Positions 1 to 7,747 of a DNA stretch of 12,727 bases are shown piece by piece (position 1 is the first letter of the stretch; the number at the start of each line of letters is the position of its first letter). Source of the DNA: Pseudomonadales bacterium (GTDB taxonomy: Bacteria > Pseudomonadota > Gammaproteobacteria > Pseudomonadales > Moraxellaceae); contig JABEVH010000100.1 in NCBI GenBank assembly GCA_013043915.1, forward strand, positions 1 to 12,727. Direction: 5' to 3'. The position numbers were made by a program, and so were the translations under genes. The notes beneath the pieces are model-generated. The model had not been told where the DNA came from and did not search any database. It worked only from the letters and a program-made list of their open reading frames with translations.

Positions 1-622
1 CAGTATAACAAAGATGCTGTTGCAGGTGCTGTAGCAGCGTCTGCTGGCATGTCACAAAAAGAAGAGGAGCATCATAATTGAGTTCCCGGCGTACATCAGT
101 CATGACCATGCCGACATGCCCGCAAGGATTAATGCGGTTAAAGGGTTCCAAGTTCATATCATAGTTCAGGGCCAGGCCGTGATAGGAGCAACCCCGTCGT
201 ATGCGTAGCCCCAAGGATGCAATTTTTCGGCTGCTTACATAGACGCCAGGGGCGTCTGAACGGGCATGGGCATTGATGTCGAGGTCTGCTAGGGTAGCGA
301 TCAGGCTGTTCTCGATAGCAGTGACCAGTTGTCGTACATGCAGGTTAAGGCGGCGCAGATCCAGCAACAGATAAATAACCAGCTGTCCGGGACCATGGTA
401 AGTAACTTGTCCACCACGATCACTTTGAACTATCGGAATGTCCCCAGGCCTCAGTATGTGCTCAGGCTTGCTGGCTTGTCCCAGTGTATAGACGGGGAAG
501 TGCTCAAGTATCCAAAGTTGGTCTGTACTCCCCGCGTCGCGCTTATCCGTAAATTGACGCATCGCTGTCCAGGTCGATGCGTAGTCAACATGACCGAGTC
601 TGATGATCTCAGGGCGGGTCAC
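1..622 (-). CDS. lipB: Octanoyltransferase LipB (partial, 3' end cut by window edge)
   Basis: Transfers the octanoyl group from acyl carrier protein to lipoyl domains of E2 subunits and the glycine cleavage H protein, the first step of endogenous lipoate synthesis in the cytoplasm. Reading the minus strand from the GTG at 622 gives 207 residues without a stop. Family signatures are all visible: HFPVYTLGQ near residue 41, RGGQVTYHGPGQ at 69-80, RKIASLGLR with the catalytic lysine at 133, and INPCG with the catalytic cysteine at 167. E. coli LipB (213 aa) has these at K135 and C169, so only a few C-terminal residues should be missing. The GTG start overlaps the TGA of the upstream DUF493 gene (GTGA), which implies translational coupling; the next in-frame ATG would remove conserved N-terminal sequence. 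In E. coli the order is ybeD-lipB-(ybeF)-lipA, so lipA may lie beyond the left edge. Confidence 0.96.
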   Translation of the reverse strand, partial: MTRPEIIRLGHVDYASTWTAMRQFTDKRDAGSTDQLWILEHFPVYTLGQASKPEHILRPGDIPIVQSDRGGQVTYHGPGQLVIYLLLDLRRLNLHVRQLVTAIENSLIATLADLDINAHARSDAPGVYVSSRKIASLGLRIRRGCSYHGLALNYDMNLEPFNRINPCGHVGMVMTDVRRELNYDAPLLFVTCQQTLLQHLQQHLCYT

Positions 623-906
623 AGGACCAGCTTGATCTGGGGGCAGGCAGCCAGATCGGCATAGAGGCGATTGACCTGCTCTTTACTGTGCAAGGTAAAC
701 TCTGCACTCACCGAGATATATTTGCCTCCTGCTGAAAGCCGACAGGTCAAAGAGGTCATATCAAAATCGTCGATATGGCGTTGCAGGAGTTCCGCCACAA
801 TCGTTTGCATGGGATGAGATGCCTCACCAAGCACCTTGAGCGGGTAACGCATGGGAAATTCCCATACGCTTTCATTCTGGATGTCGGTGGGGCGGATATC
901 GCTCAT
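619..906 (-). CDS. ybeD: YbeD family protein (DUF493 / UPF0250)
   Basis: Small cytoplasmic protein of 95 residues from a family with a ferredoxin-like (ACT-like) fold and no firmly established activity. It is conserved directly upstream of lipB in many gammaproteobacteria, which suggests a link to lipoate metabolism. The match to E. coli YbeD (87 aa) shows in WEFPMRYPLKVLGEA near residue 15, the GKYISVSAEF strand near residue 61, EQVNRLYADL near 75 and the terminal KLVL. The ATG at 906 lies one base after the efp stop codon. An in-frame extension upstream to 1080 exists, but it would run inside efp and has no family similarity. The stop overlaps the lipB start by 4 nt. The family assignment is firm; the function is inferred from context only. 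Confidence 0.92.
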   Translation of the reverse strand: MSDIRPTDIQNESVWEFPMRYPLKVLGEASHPMQTIVAELLQRHIDDFDMTSLTCRLSAGGKYISVSAEFTLHSKEQVNRLYADLAACPQIKLVL

Positions 907-907
907 C

Positions 908-1474
908 TCAGGTCTTGGCTCGGCCCTTGAACTCACCGGTGCGGGTGTCGATTTCGATGTTGTCACCGATTTCAACAAAAGCTGCGACCTGTAGTTCATA
1001 GCCATTGAGCAACCGAGCGTTTTTAGTGACTTTACCGGAGGTGTCGCCCTTGGCAGCAGGTTCGGTGTATCCGATTTCACGTACGATGGTGACGGGCAAT
1101 TCTACCGAGATGGCTTTGCCATCATACAGGACCACTTCGATGGTTTCAGACATGCCATCTTCCATGAAGTGGACTGCATCGCCGAGGTTTTCCTTTTCGA
1201 CTTCGTACTGGTTAAATTCAGCATCCACAAAGACATAAAGCGGATCAGCAAAATAGGAATAGGTGACTTCAACCTGCTCAAGTATGACCTGCTCAAACTT
1301 CTCGTCAGCCTTGTAGACGGTTTCCTGTCCCTGGGCAGTCAAGAGGTTCTTCATCTTCATTTTGACAACGGCCGAATTACGGCCGGATTTATTGTATTCG
1401 GCTTTGAGTACTATCATGGGTTGTCCACCTACCATGATGACATTGCCGGCACGAACTTCCTGAGCGGTTTTCAT
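908..1474 (-). CDS. efp: Translation elongation factor P (arginine-32 type)
   Basis: Binds between the ribosomal P and E sites and relieves stalling at consecutive prolines. The 188 residues are the normal family length, with a KOW-like N-terminal domain (about 1-65) and two OB-fold domains. The loop that reaches the peptidyl-transferase centre reads NKSGRNSA with arginine at position 32, where E. coli has the lysine that receives beta-lysine. Arg32 EF-Ps are activated by rhamnosylation by EarP, and earP lies immediately upstream on the same strand, so the pair is internally consistent. The C-terminal signature GDNIEIDTRTGEF is present. The ATG at 1474 has an AGGA Shine-Dalgarno sequence 6 nt upstream (1481-1484). 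Efp is followed after 1 nt by the DUF493 gene. Confidence 0.98.
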   Translation of the reverse strand: MKTAQEVRAGNVIMVGGQPMIVLKAEYNKSGRNSAVVKMKMKNLLTAQGQETVYKADEKFEQVILEQVEVTYSYFADPLYVFVDAEFNQYEVEKENLGDAVHFMEDGMSETIEVVLYDGKAISVELPVTIVREIGYTEPAAKGDTSGKVTKNARLLNGYELQVAAFVEIGDNIEIDTRTGEFKGRAKT

Positions 1475-1480
1475 GAATAA

Positions 1481-1484
1481 TCCT
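1481..1484 (-). promoter_or_regulatory. Ribosome binding site of efp
   Basis: AGGA on the minus strand, 6 nt before the ATG at 1474. It supports that start and shows that efp has its own initiation signal although earP is just upstream. The 62-nt gap between earP and efp also holds a small GC-rich inverted repeat (GCAGG at 1522-1526 with CCTGC at 1533-1537, partly inside the earP stop). No T-run follows it, so I do not call it a terminator. Confidence 0.7.
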
Positions 1485-1536
1485 GGAAACTGGTAATTAA
1501 AGGCGGCCTATTGTAAGGGATGCAGGGGGCTGCCTG

Positions 1537-2640
1537 CTAGATGAGGGCGACGGTTGTCTGCAAGTTGGCCAGAAGTCGGTAACAAAGATCCGATTGTTGC
1601 GCCAGTTGTGCTCGAAATTGGCGTATTAAATGGGTTTCTTCATCCAAAGATGCCAGAGCTGCCAAAAAATCTTCGGTTTGGGCTGTTCCCTGATTATACC
1701 GCTGATGCAGTTTGATAAAGGCAGGCGAGATAGGTCTTAGATTTAACCAGGCAGTCACTTTGTCGCAGTGTGCCAGCTGATCTTGCGGGTAGGCTTGCCA
1801 AAGCAAAGGGCGGCCGGCCCAGTGGGCGCGCAGCAGAGAATCTTCGCCACGGACTAAGTTGAGGTCACATGCTCCCAAAACGAGATCGTAGTCAGTGTGG
1901 TTCAGTAAAGGGAGGCAATGTATGGAAAGCGATCCTTGGTGAATGAGTTCGTGTGGTGATAGGGGCTGGTTCAGCACGCGCGATACGGCCTGTAAGCCTG
2001 GGCCTGGAAAAACGAGCAGGTAGCTATACAGAGTGTTTTCTGATAAGGCTTGGATAAGGCCAGCTAATGGAGCTTGGGCGTAACAGAATAGGGAAAGTAT
2101 GCGGTCCGCGTTAGGCCAGTTCACTAGGCCAGGCAGCTGAGGAGGAGTTTGTCTCCATTGTTCATGCCTGTCGAGCAGACCGGCCTCTCGCAGTAATCCA
2201 CCACTAGCGGGACTAAACCCAGGAATCCAGAAGGTCTGCCGTAGGCCGGTAGTGGGATGGATGGAATCCTTGCCATGACATCCTTCGACCCAGGATTCCA
2301 TGCCGAGATACTCAAGGTTATACAGGCGGGGAGGCCGTTCCTGTTGGGCCAATGCCTTCCATAAGAGGGGGTGCCAGTCACAGGCAAAGCACCCGATCCA
2401 TGCGTCCTGCTCCAGCATGGCAAAGGCTTGCGTGTCATTTGTCCAGTGAATAATGCATAGGCCATCTAAATCCTGCACAGGTTGGAACTGCAGGGAAGGA
2501 GCTAGTTGTGCCAGGGTAGAAAGCTCATTGATCAACAGGGTGCATGAAGCGCCTGCCTGTATAAGTTGACGAGCTAGGCGCCAGCAGACACCAGCATCGC
2601 CGAGATTGTCGATAACCTTGCAGAAGAGTGCTATACGCAT
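1537..2640 (-). CDS. earP: EF-P arginine rhamnosyltransferase EarP (DUF2331)
   Basis: Transfers rhamnose from dTDP-beta-L-rhamnose to Arg32 of EF-P, giving an alpha-rhamnosyl-arginine, in the cytoplasm. It is an inverting GT-B glycosyltransferase. The 367-residue product opens with FCKVIDNLGDAGVCWRLARQ, the family hallmark, in which D11 and D15 match the functionally important aspartates D13 and D17 of Pseudomonas putida EarP. The second hallmark, LVRGEDSLLRAHWAGRPLLW (about 262-281), holds E266, equivalent to the conserved glutamate near 272/273 that contacts the nucleotide sugar. FPGPG near 211 is also typical. Length fits the family (about 370-380 aa). The gene precedes efp by 62 nt in the same orientation, so enzyme and substrate are likely co-transcribed. 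dTDP-rhamnose synthesis genes (rml) would be expected elsewhere in the genome. Confidence 0.96.
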   Translation of the reverse strand: MRIALFCKVIDNLGDAGVCWRLARQLIQAGASCTLLINELSTLAQLAPSLQFQPVQDLDGLCIIHWTNDTQAFAMLEQDAWIGCFACDWHPLLWKALAQQERPPRLYNLEYLGMESWVEGCHGKDSIHPTTGLRQTFWIPGFSPASGGLLREAGLLDRHEQWRQTPPQLPGLVNWPNADRILSLFCYAQAPLAGLIQALSENTLYSYLLVFPGPGLQAVSRVLNQPLSPHELIHQGSLSIHCLPLLNHTDYDLVLGACDLNLVRGEDSLLRAHWAGRPLLWQAYPQDQLAHCDKVTAWLNLRPISPAFIKLHQRYNQGTAQTEDFLAALASLDEETHLIRQFRAQLAQQSDLCYRLLANLQTTVALI

Positions 2641-2699
2641 TACCCGAGCCTAGGCAGATTTGATACTATCGGGTTTCCCGGACACCAAGTGTAATTATC
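2641..2699. promoter_or_regulatory. Divergent promoter region between earP and prlC
   Basis: This 59-nt gap must hold the start signals for both the earP operon and prlC-yheV unless they extend into the genes. A weak minus-strand candidate is TTGGTG (2683-2688) and TATCAA (2660-2665) with a 17-nt spacer. It matches the sigma-70 consensus only partly. A small perfect hairpin, CGGG-TTT-CCCG (2670-2680), sits in the middle. I see no good plus-strand promoter. Neither gene has a strong Shine-Dalgarno sequence here. Confidence 0.3.
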
Positions 2700-4697
2700 A
2701 TGCCACAATTTTCATTTCCTGATTTTTCTCATTTGGTTCCCGAGCAGCAAGGTGAACAGTTTTTGCTCCTGTTAGAACGATGCAAATTGCAGTGGGATAC
2801 GCTGGCCGCTGCGCCAGCCAGCTTTGCTACAGCCATACGCCCACTTTTGGATATGCAAGCTGATCTAGAAGAGACGTTTGCACCCATCAGCCACATGAAT
2901 GCGGTTATGAACTCACCTGCCTGGCGTGAATCTTACCAGAGCGTGGTCATGGCATGGTCTACCTACAGTACGGACTTATTGCAACATGAAGGTATGTATC
3001 ATCAGGTTCAGTGCGTTCTACAAAATAGTGACCTGACGAGAGAACAGCGCCAGGCGCTCATTTGGTTAGAGTTGGAGTTCAGTTTGACCGGGGTTGGGCT
3101 GCGTCAAGATAAGAAAATCCGGTTTGCCGAGATTATGCAACGCTTGGCATGGTTGCAGAACCAGTTTTCAGAGCATGTTCTGGATGCTACACAAGCCTTC
3201 AGTCTGCTTGTTGAAGCAGAGCAGTTACGGGGGTTACCTGCCTCGTGTTGTGAGGTCTTGAAGGCCCAAGCACAAGCTGCGGGGGAGCCTGGGTATCTTT
3301 TGAGTTTGCGTGAGCCGGATTACCTGGCCGTGATGACCTACGGTGAAGATCGTGCGCTCAGGCAGCAAATGTACCTGGCTCAAGTGACCCGTGCTTCAGA
3401 GTATGGGCCTGAGGAACGGGATAATGGGCCGGTGTTGCTGGAAATCCTGCGCTTGCGGCAGGAACAGGCTTCCCTGTTGGGCTTTGCGCATTATGCTGAT
3501 TTGGCGTTATGTGGCCGCATGGCAGGTTCTGTGCGTGAAATTGATCAGCTGCTTGAGGGGCTTCTTCAGAGATCGACGGCGGCTGCCATGCGTGAACGAT
3601 CTGCCTTGGAGCAGGAAGCACAGTTGTGTGGGCTGGATGAACTGCAGGCCTGGGATATGGCTTTTTTATCAGAGCGTATCAAACAGCGTGAACATGCATT
3701 CAGCCAGGAAGCCCTGCGCAAGTATTTCCCCGTGCCGGGCCTGCTGAAACGGCTTTTTTGTCTGCTGAAGGAACTGTGGGGTATTGACGTCAGGGAGGCT
3801 GAGGCTCCGCTATGGCATCCCGAGGTACAATACTTTGAAGTTTACGAACAGGAGCAGGTGATCGCCGGGTTTTATTTGGATTTATTCGCCCGTGAGAACA
3901 AGCGTGGCGGCGCCTGGATGGCAGATCTATGCGGCCGACGGCGTTATGAAGATGGGAGCCTGCAAAAACCGATAGCCCTGTTGACCTGCAATTTTGCAGC
4001 GCCTGATGCGCAGGGAGTCGCACGATTGACCCATGCAGAACTGACCACCTTGTTGCATGAATTAGGTCATGGCCTGCAACATATGCTGACCAGGATCGAC
4101 TTGCCATCCATCAACGGGATTGCTCATGTGGCTTGGGATGCGGTGGAGTTGCCAAGTCAGTTTATGGAATACCTGGCCTATCGTGAGGAGGGATTAAAGG
4201 CACTGGTGGTGTCAGATGCGCAAGGTCATGGCATGCCTGAAGATATCATGCATCATGTCGTGGAAAGTCGCCGCTTTCAGGCAGCACTGCAGACACGTCG
4301 CCAGCTTGAATTTGCCTGGTTTGATCTAGCGTGTCATCAGCATTGTCCTGATAGTCAGGCAGAGGTCCAAGAGATGCTGAATACGGTCAGGGCGCGGGTA
4401 TCCTTGATTCAGGTGCCTGTGTTCAATCGCTTCCAACATGGATTTAGCCATATCTTTTCGGGAGGCTATGCCGCTGGGTACTACAGTTATAAATGGGCTG
4501 AAGTATTGGCAGCTGATGCATTTACTGCGGTAGAATCGCAAGGTGAGATCAATGCTGTGATGGCGAAGCGTTATCGAGATACCGTCCTGGCCTTGGGTGG
4601 TTCACTCCCTGCCGCTCAAGTTTTTGAGCAGTTTCTCGGTCGTGCTCCAGAGGTGACAGCATTATTGCGTGATTATGGCTGGGAAGGTACAGCATGA
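2700..4697 (+). CDS. prlC: Oligopeptidase A (M3 family zinc metallopeptidase)
   Basis: Cytoplasmic zinc endopeptidase that degrades short peptides, including cleaved signal peptides, at a late step of protein turnover. The 665 residues are close to E. coli OpdA/PrlC (680). Matching landmarks in order are FSPxSH-like FAPISHMNAVMNSPAWRE near 60, YLDLFARENKRGGAWM near 392-407, the zinc motif HELGH at 453-457 (H453 and H457 ligands, E454 catalytic), the third ligand E483 in WDAVELPSQFME, and HIFSGGYAAGYYSYKWAEVL near 588, which forms the substrate cleft. All catalytic residues are present. There is no signal peptide. The start at 2700 agrees with the length of relatives, but the upstream sequence shows only a poor ribosome binding site. 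The stop overlaps the next gene's ATG by 4 nt. Confidence 0.97.
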   Translation: MPQFSFPDFSHLVPEQQGEQFLLLLERCKLQWDTLAAAPASFATAIRPLLDMQADLEETFAPISHMNAVMNSPAWRESYQSVVMAWSTYSTDLLQHEGMYHQVQCVLQNSDLTREQRQALIWLELEFSLTGVGLRQDKKIRFAEIMQRLAWLQNQFSEHVLDATQAFSLLVEAEQLRGLPASCCEVLKAQAQAAGEPGYLLSLREPDYLAVMTYGEDRALRQQMYLAQVTRASEYGPEERDNGPVLLEILRLRQEQASLLGFAHYADLALCGRMAGSVREIDQLLEGLLQRSTAAAMRERSALEQEAQLCGLDELQAWDMAFLSERIKQREHAFSQEALRKYFPVPGLLKRLFCLLKELWGIDVREAEAPLWHPEVQYFEVYEQEQVIAGFYLDLFARENKRGGAWMADLCGRRRYEDGSLQKPIALLTCNFAAPDAQGVARLTHAELTTLLHELGHGLQHMLTRIDLPSINGIAHVAWDAVELPSQFMEYLAYREEGLKALVVSDAQGHGMPEDIMHHVVESRRFQAALQTRRQLEFAWFDLACHQHCPDSQAEVQEMLNTVRARVSLIQVPVFNRFQHGFSHIFSGGYAAGYYSYKWAEVLAADAFTAVESQGEINAVMAKRYRDTVLALGGSLPAAQVFEQFLGRAPEVTALLRDYGWEGTA

Positions 4698-4882
4698 GTA
4701 CGCGCTGCCAGTTTATTGCAGGAGCTACTTGCCCAGTATGTCATGCTATGGATCGCATACGACGATGTCGTGACGATCAGAGTGGCCGAGACTGGATTGA
4801 ATGTGTGAGCTGTGGACATAATGAGGATTTACCTACCGAAGCTGAGGGGCAGTCCATCCCTATCGTAATCCTAGAAAATTAG
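4694..4882 (+). CDS. yheV: YheV-type putative zinc ribbon protein
   Basis: Small protein of 62 residues with two CxxC knuckles (C13/C16 in CPVC and C37/C40 in CVSC), spaced to bind one zinc ion as a zinc ribbon. It resembles E. coli YheV in RFIAGA-like QFIAGATCPVC and in IECVSCGH. The biochemical role of this family is not known to me. The ATG overlaps the prlC stop (ATGA), so translation is probably coupled to prlC; Pseudomonas also carries a YheV-type gene after prlC. The TAG stop at 4880-4882 overlaps the TAA of the convergent diguanylate cyclase gene. The linkage suggests, but does not prove, a role connected with the oligopeptidase. Confidence 0.87.
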   Translation: MSTRCQFIAGATCPVCHAMDRIRRCRDDQSGRDWIECVSCGHNEDLPTEAEGQSIPIVILEN

Positions 4883-7062
4883 GCGCGACGGTAGCCATTG
4901 CGTCCAGCCGCCTTGGCCCGGTACAGAGCAGCATCAGCGCGGTCAATCAGCGCAGAGCTGTTTTCTCCTTCATGCAGGGCTATGCCGATGCTGGTGGACA
5001 TGGTGAGTCTTAGCCCCTGAATAGCCATGGGTTCTCGTGTTGCGATCAGGATGTCGTTGGCTATACGTTCCGCCGGAGCATGACTACCGATGTGACGTAG
5101 TAAAATCAGGAACTCATCACCACCTATCCGGCAGATTGCATCCTGTTCACGAACACAGGCTCGCAGACGCGCGGTGAAGACTTTCAGGACTTCATCTCCA
5201 CTTGCATGGCCGTGTACATCGTTGATCGTCTTGAACGTGTCGAGATCCAGGTACATAAGCGCGTGACGAGGTAGGGGGCGCTGATTCAGCAACTGCTCCA
5301 GTTCATGTAAAAACCCCTGTCTGTTGAATGCACCTGTGAGCGGGTCCCGGGCAGCGGCATCGCGTAGGCGTTGTTCTTCTTGCCATCGTTCCTCAATATC
5401 CCAGGCGATGACATAGACGCCCTCAGTTTGACCATTGATGTTACGCTGGGCGATACAACGGAATTCATGTCGTCGCAACCCTGCATGTGTCGCTAGGCTG
5501 GCCTCAGTTCGTGCTAGCCCTTTATCTTTGGCTTCATGGAAACAGGTAGCGATGGCAGGAGGAGCATCTGCTCCGATCAGCTCTCGGGCAGGACGGCCAG
5601 AAATATCAGCCGAACCCAGATTCAGGATATGTCGGCAACGTTCGTTGACGTAAGTGTAACATAATGCCAGATCGATACAGCTTGCCAGGGCAGGTAGGTT
5701 GTCTGTTACTGAGCGAAGCATATTCTGCCGTAAATTAAGCTCATCTTCAGTGCGTTTGCGAGCCGTGATGTCATGTAAAAATGCATGGAATTCAAGAAAA
5801 TTATCAACGCCAGTAGCACTAAAGCTAATTTCCGCCATGAAGCGCTGATGCTTGAGGTTGTAAAGCGGAAGCTCTAGTCTACGTTTTAACCAAGGCCAAC
5901 GACCATGTTTTTTAAATTGTGTAATGCCCATACGTAGTCGGCTTAAGAAGGGATCTGTAAGGATGCCTTCGGACATATTGTAGCCGAGTAGATCTGCCTT
6001 TTTACCGCCTAGGAGCAATGCAGCCTCCGCATTCAAACCGGTAATACAAAGTGATGAGTCAAAGCTGAGGAAGCCTTCCTGTGAAGTCTCAAGTATGGCC
6101 TGAGTGCGTTCCATGCTGGCGAGCAGGGCTTGTTCTGAGAGTTCGCGACGATGTACTTCCTGACGCAAATCATGGAGAGCAGTGGTGCGCTGGTCAATCA
6201 ACTGGGTACTAAGTTCAAAATCTCGCTGGTGCGCTAGGGCGGATCCAAGCATCCCCGCCATCAGTTGTAGGGTTTGCAGGTCATGTGATGTCAAGTATTG
6301 CGGTTGCACGGTCATCAGACGAACTACTCCGACAGCCTGACCGCCATGAAATACCGGAGCTAATACGACAGAGTGTGCATCAGGGGGCAAAGTCTCTTTG
6401 TGTGCCCGAGGGTCGTTGAACACATCCTCACACAGGGTTAAGTTGCCACTGATCAAGCAAGATTCAGCCAGACTTCCTGTCAAGGGCTGTGGCTGATGTA
6501 AGTTTACATCGTCCCCCCCCGCTGCCGTGGTAATTAAGTTATCACCATGGAGTAACTGCACTGAGGCAGAACTAGCCGAGGTCAATTGGCACAGTCGTTC
6601 AACGACCAGATTAGAAAAACGTGCCAGATCAAGCTCTACCTGAGCCAGTTGTGATTGGAAAGCAATAATGGCTGCTAACTGCGTGGCAGTTTGCTGCAGC
6701 TCATGGACGGCACGGTCTTTCTCGCGAACCGTGCTGACTAGATGCTGGTTAATGATGTCGAGGGGGTGCAATGCAGGTACAGAGGGCTCAGCGACAAACA
6801 TCCACCGATCAGGACTTGATAATTCCTCCAGCGAGAGGATACGAACCTGGTGCGGTTGAGGCTGACCTCGGTGATCGAGCAAAAAAAGCTGCACCTGACT
6901 GCCGTCGAGGGAAGCCAACTTGGCCCTTAGCCATTCAGCCTGGGCTATAGACAACACCAAAGCATCGAATCGGTCATTATGCCAAGTCAAGTTGTACGAA
7001 CAATCCCAACACCACACGGCATTATCGAGCACTGATGCCAGTAAGCGATGACTGTCAGTCAT
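4879..7062 (-). CDS. Soluble PAS/GAF sensor diguanylate cyclase (GGDEF)
   Basis: Predicted to make cyclic di-GMP from two GTP in response to a cytoplasmic signal. The 727 residues show no signal peptide or membrane span. The order I infer is: divergent PAS-like domain (about 8-92), helical linker (about 105-140), GAF domain (about 144-281), coiled segment (about 282-318), PAS (about 319-434, ending in the typical LHDITARKRTEDEL), PAS (about 447-560) and GGDEF domain (about 571-727). The cyclase starts with ARDPLTGAFNRQGF; metal-binding D606 is in YLDLDTF; GGDEF is intact at 647-651. An inhibitory site RxxD (R638, D641) lies five residues before it, so product feedback is likely. No EAL domain is present. 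The ligand of the sensor domains cannot be read from sequence. It lies 57 nt downstream of an unknown gene in the same orientation, probably in one operon. Confidence 0.95.
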   Translation of the reverse strand: MTDSHRLLASVLDNAVWCWDCSYNLTWHNDRFDALVLSIAQAEWLRAKLASLDGSQVQLFLLDHRGQPQPHQVRILSLEELSSPDRWMFVAEPSVPALHPLDIINQHLVSTVREKDRAVHELQQTATQLAAIIAFQSQLAQVELDLARFSNLVVERLCQLTSASSASVQLLHGDNLITTAAGGDDVNLHQPQPLTGSLAESCLISGNLTLCEDVFNDPRAHKETLPPDAHSVVLAPVFHGGQAVGVVRLMTVQPQYLTSHDLQTLQLMAGMLGSALAHQRDFELSTQLIDQRTTALHDLRQEVHRRELSEQALLASMERTQAILETSQEGFLSFDSSLCITGLNAEAALLLGGKKADLLGYNMSEGILTDPFLSRLRMGITQFKKHGRWPWLKRRLELPLYNLKHQRFMAEISFSATGVDNFLEFHAFLHDITARKRTEDELNLRQNMLRSVTDNLPALASCIDLALCYTYVNERCRHILNLGSADISGRPARELIGADAPPAIATCFHEAKDKGLARTEASLATHAGLRRHEFRCIAQRNINGQTEGVYVIAWDIEERWQEEQRLRDAAARDPLTGAFNRQGFLHELEQLLNQRPLPRHALMYLDLDTFKTINDVHGHASGDEVLKVFTARLRACVREQDAICRIGGDEFLILLRHIGSHAPAERIANDILIATREPMAIQGLRLTMSTSIGIALHEGENSSALIDRADAALYRAKAAGRNGYRRA

Positions 7063-7119
7063 AGTTGTCGAGTTACCTCGAGCTTCCCTTGTTTTGCCAG
7101 ACAGTCAGAACCTGAAAAA

Positions 7120-7734
7120 CTATCTCAGGAAGCTGACACCCAGTTGGTGGACGTTATACAGTGTTGAATAGTGTTCCCAGGAGGATTGCCAACGCATCAG
7201 GGGCATGGTCTCGAAATGCTGTCCTTGCATAAGGCCGCGGGCTGTTTCCTCAGCTAACTCATCAAGTTCATGAGCAAACGGTTCCCCAATCAATGCATGT
7301 ACAATTAAATTCGCACTCATCATGTCGAGCTTCAGAAGATCCTTGCCGTACATCATGCGATAAAGATTATTCATGGAATCTACTAAACGATGGGCTAAGT
7401 AGGCTTCGTCAAGAACCTCCTCAAGAAAACGCTGATCTGGACGAAGACCAGATCCTTGCAGTAAAAAATCTTCCATAAGATTGACTAGTGGCGCCAATTG
7501 GGCGACCACACCACTTTCTTCGGCAGCTCCACCAAGGGCATCAATCAAACGAGGAACGTGATCAATATAGATCCTTACAAAGCGCAAGAGTGCTTGCACG
7601 CCTTCGTGTGTAGGCAGAGCCACAGCACGTTGTATATGACTTAAACGCTCTTCCAATTTTTCCGCAAAACTACCGTGTTCTGCTTCATGTTCCCAAGCCA
7701 ATGCAATGAGAGCCCGCAAATTTGTTTGTTCCAT
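7120..7734 (-). CDS. Unrecognised helical cytoplasmic protein upstream of the diguanylate cyclase
   Basis: I do not recognise this 204-residue protein. It has no signal peptide, no membrane span and no cysteine. It is rich in Leu, Glu, Ala and His and looks almost entirely alpha-helical, for example FLEEVLDEAYLAHRLVDSMN near residue 103 and ANLIVHALIGEPFAHELDEL near 141. The C-terminal part holds several aromatic residues (W, Y, F). An in-frame TTG at 7740 is also possible, but AGGAAGG (7741-7747) sits 6 nt before the ATG at 7734, which makes the ATG the better start. The stop is 57 nt before the GGDEF gene in the same orientation. A role as partner or regulator of that cyclase is a guess from position only. 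Codon use resembles its neighbours, so recent transfer is not suggested. Confidence 0.75.
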   Translation of the reverse strand: MEQTNLRALIALAWEHEAEHGSFAEKLEERLSHIQRAVALPTHEGVQALLRFVRIYIDHVPRLIDALGGAAEESGVVAQLAPLVNLMEDFLLQGSGLRPDQRFLEEVLDEAYLAHRLVDSMNNLYRMMYGKDLLKLDMMSANLIVHALIGEPFAHELDELAEETARGLMQGQHFETMPLMRWQSSWEHYSTLYNVHQLGVSFLR

Positions 7735-7740
7735 GTTCAA

Positions 7741-7747
7741 CCTTCCT
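7741..7747 (-). promoter_or_regulatory. Ribosome binding site of the unknown helical protein
   Basis: AGGAAGG on the minus strand with 6 nt to the ATG at 7734. It directly abuts the competing TTG at 7740, which is too close to be used, so it decides the start. Confidence 0.7.

Noticed and set aside
329..664. 111-residue plus-strand reading frame
   Set aside because: It is antisense to lipB, whose minus-strand frame carries all catalytic motifs; the translated product shows no recognisable family.
907..1080. N-terminal extension of the DUF493 gene back to 1080
   Set aside because: It would lie wholly inside efp in another frame; the family's conserved region and usual length fit the ATG at 906.
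1169..1480. 103-residue plus-strand frame opposite efp
   Set aside because: Antisense shadow of a well-supported gene, with no start signal or family resemblance.
1522..1537. GC-rich hairpin between earP and efp as a terminator
   Set aside because: No T-run follows on the minus strand, and it partly overlaps the earP stop; read-through into efp is more likely.
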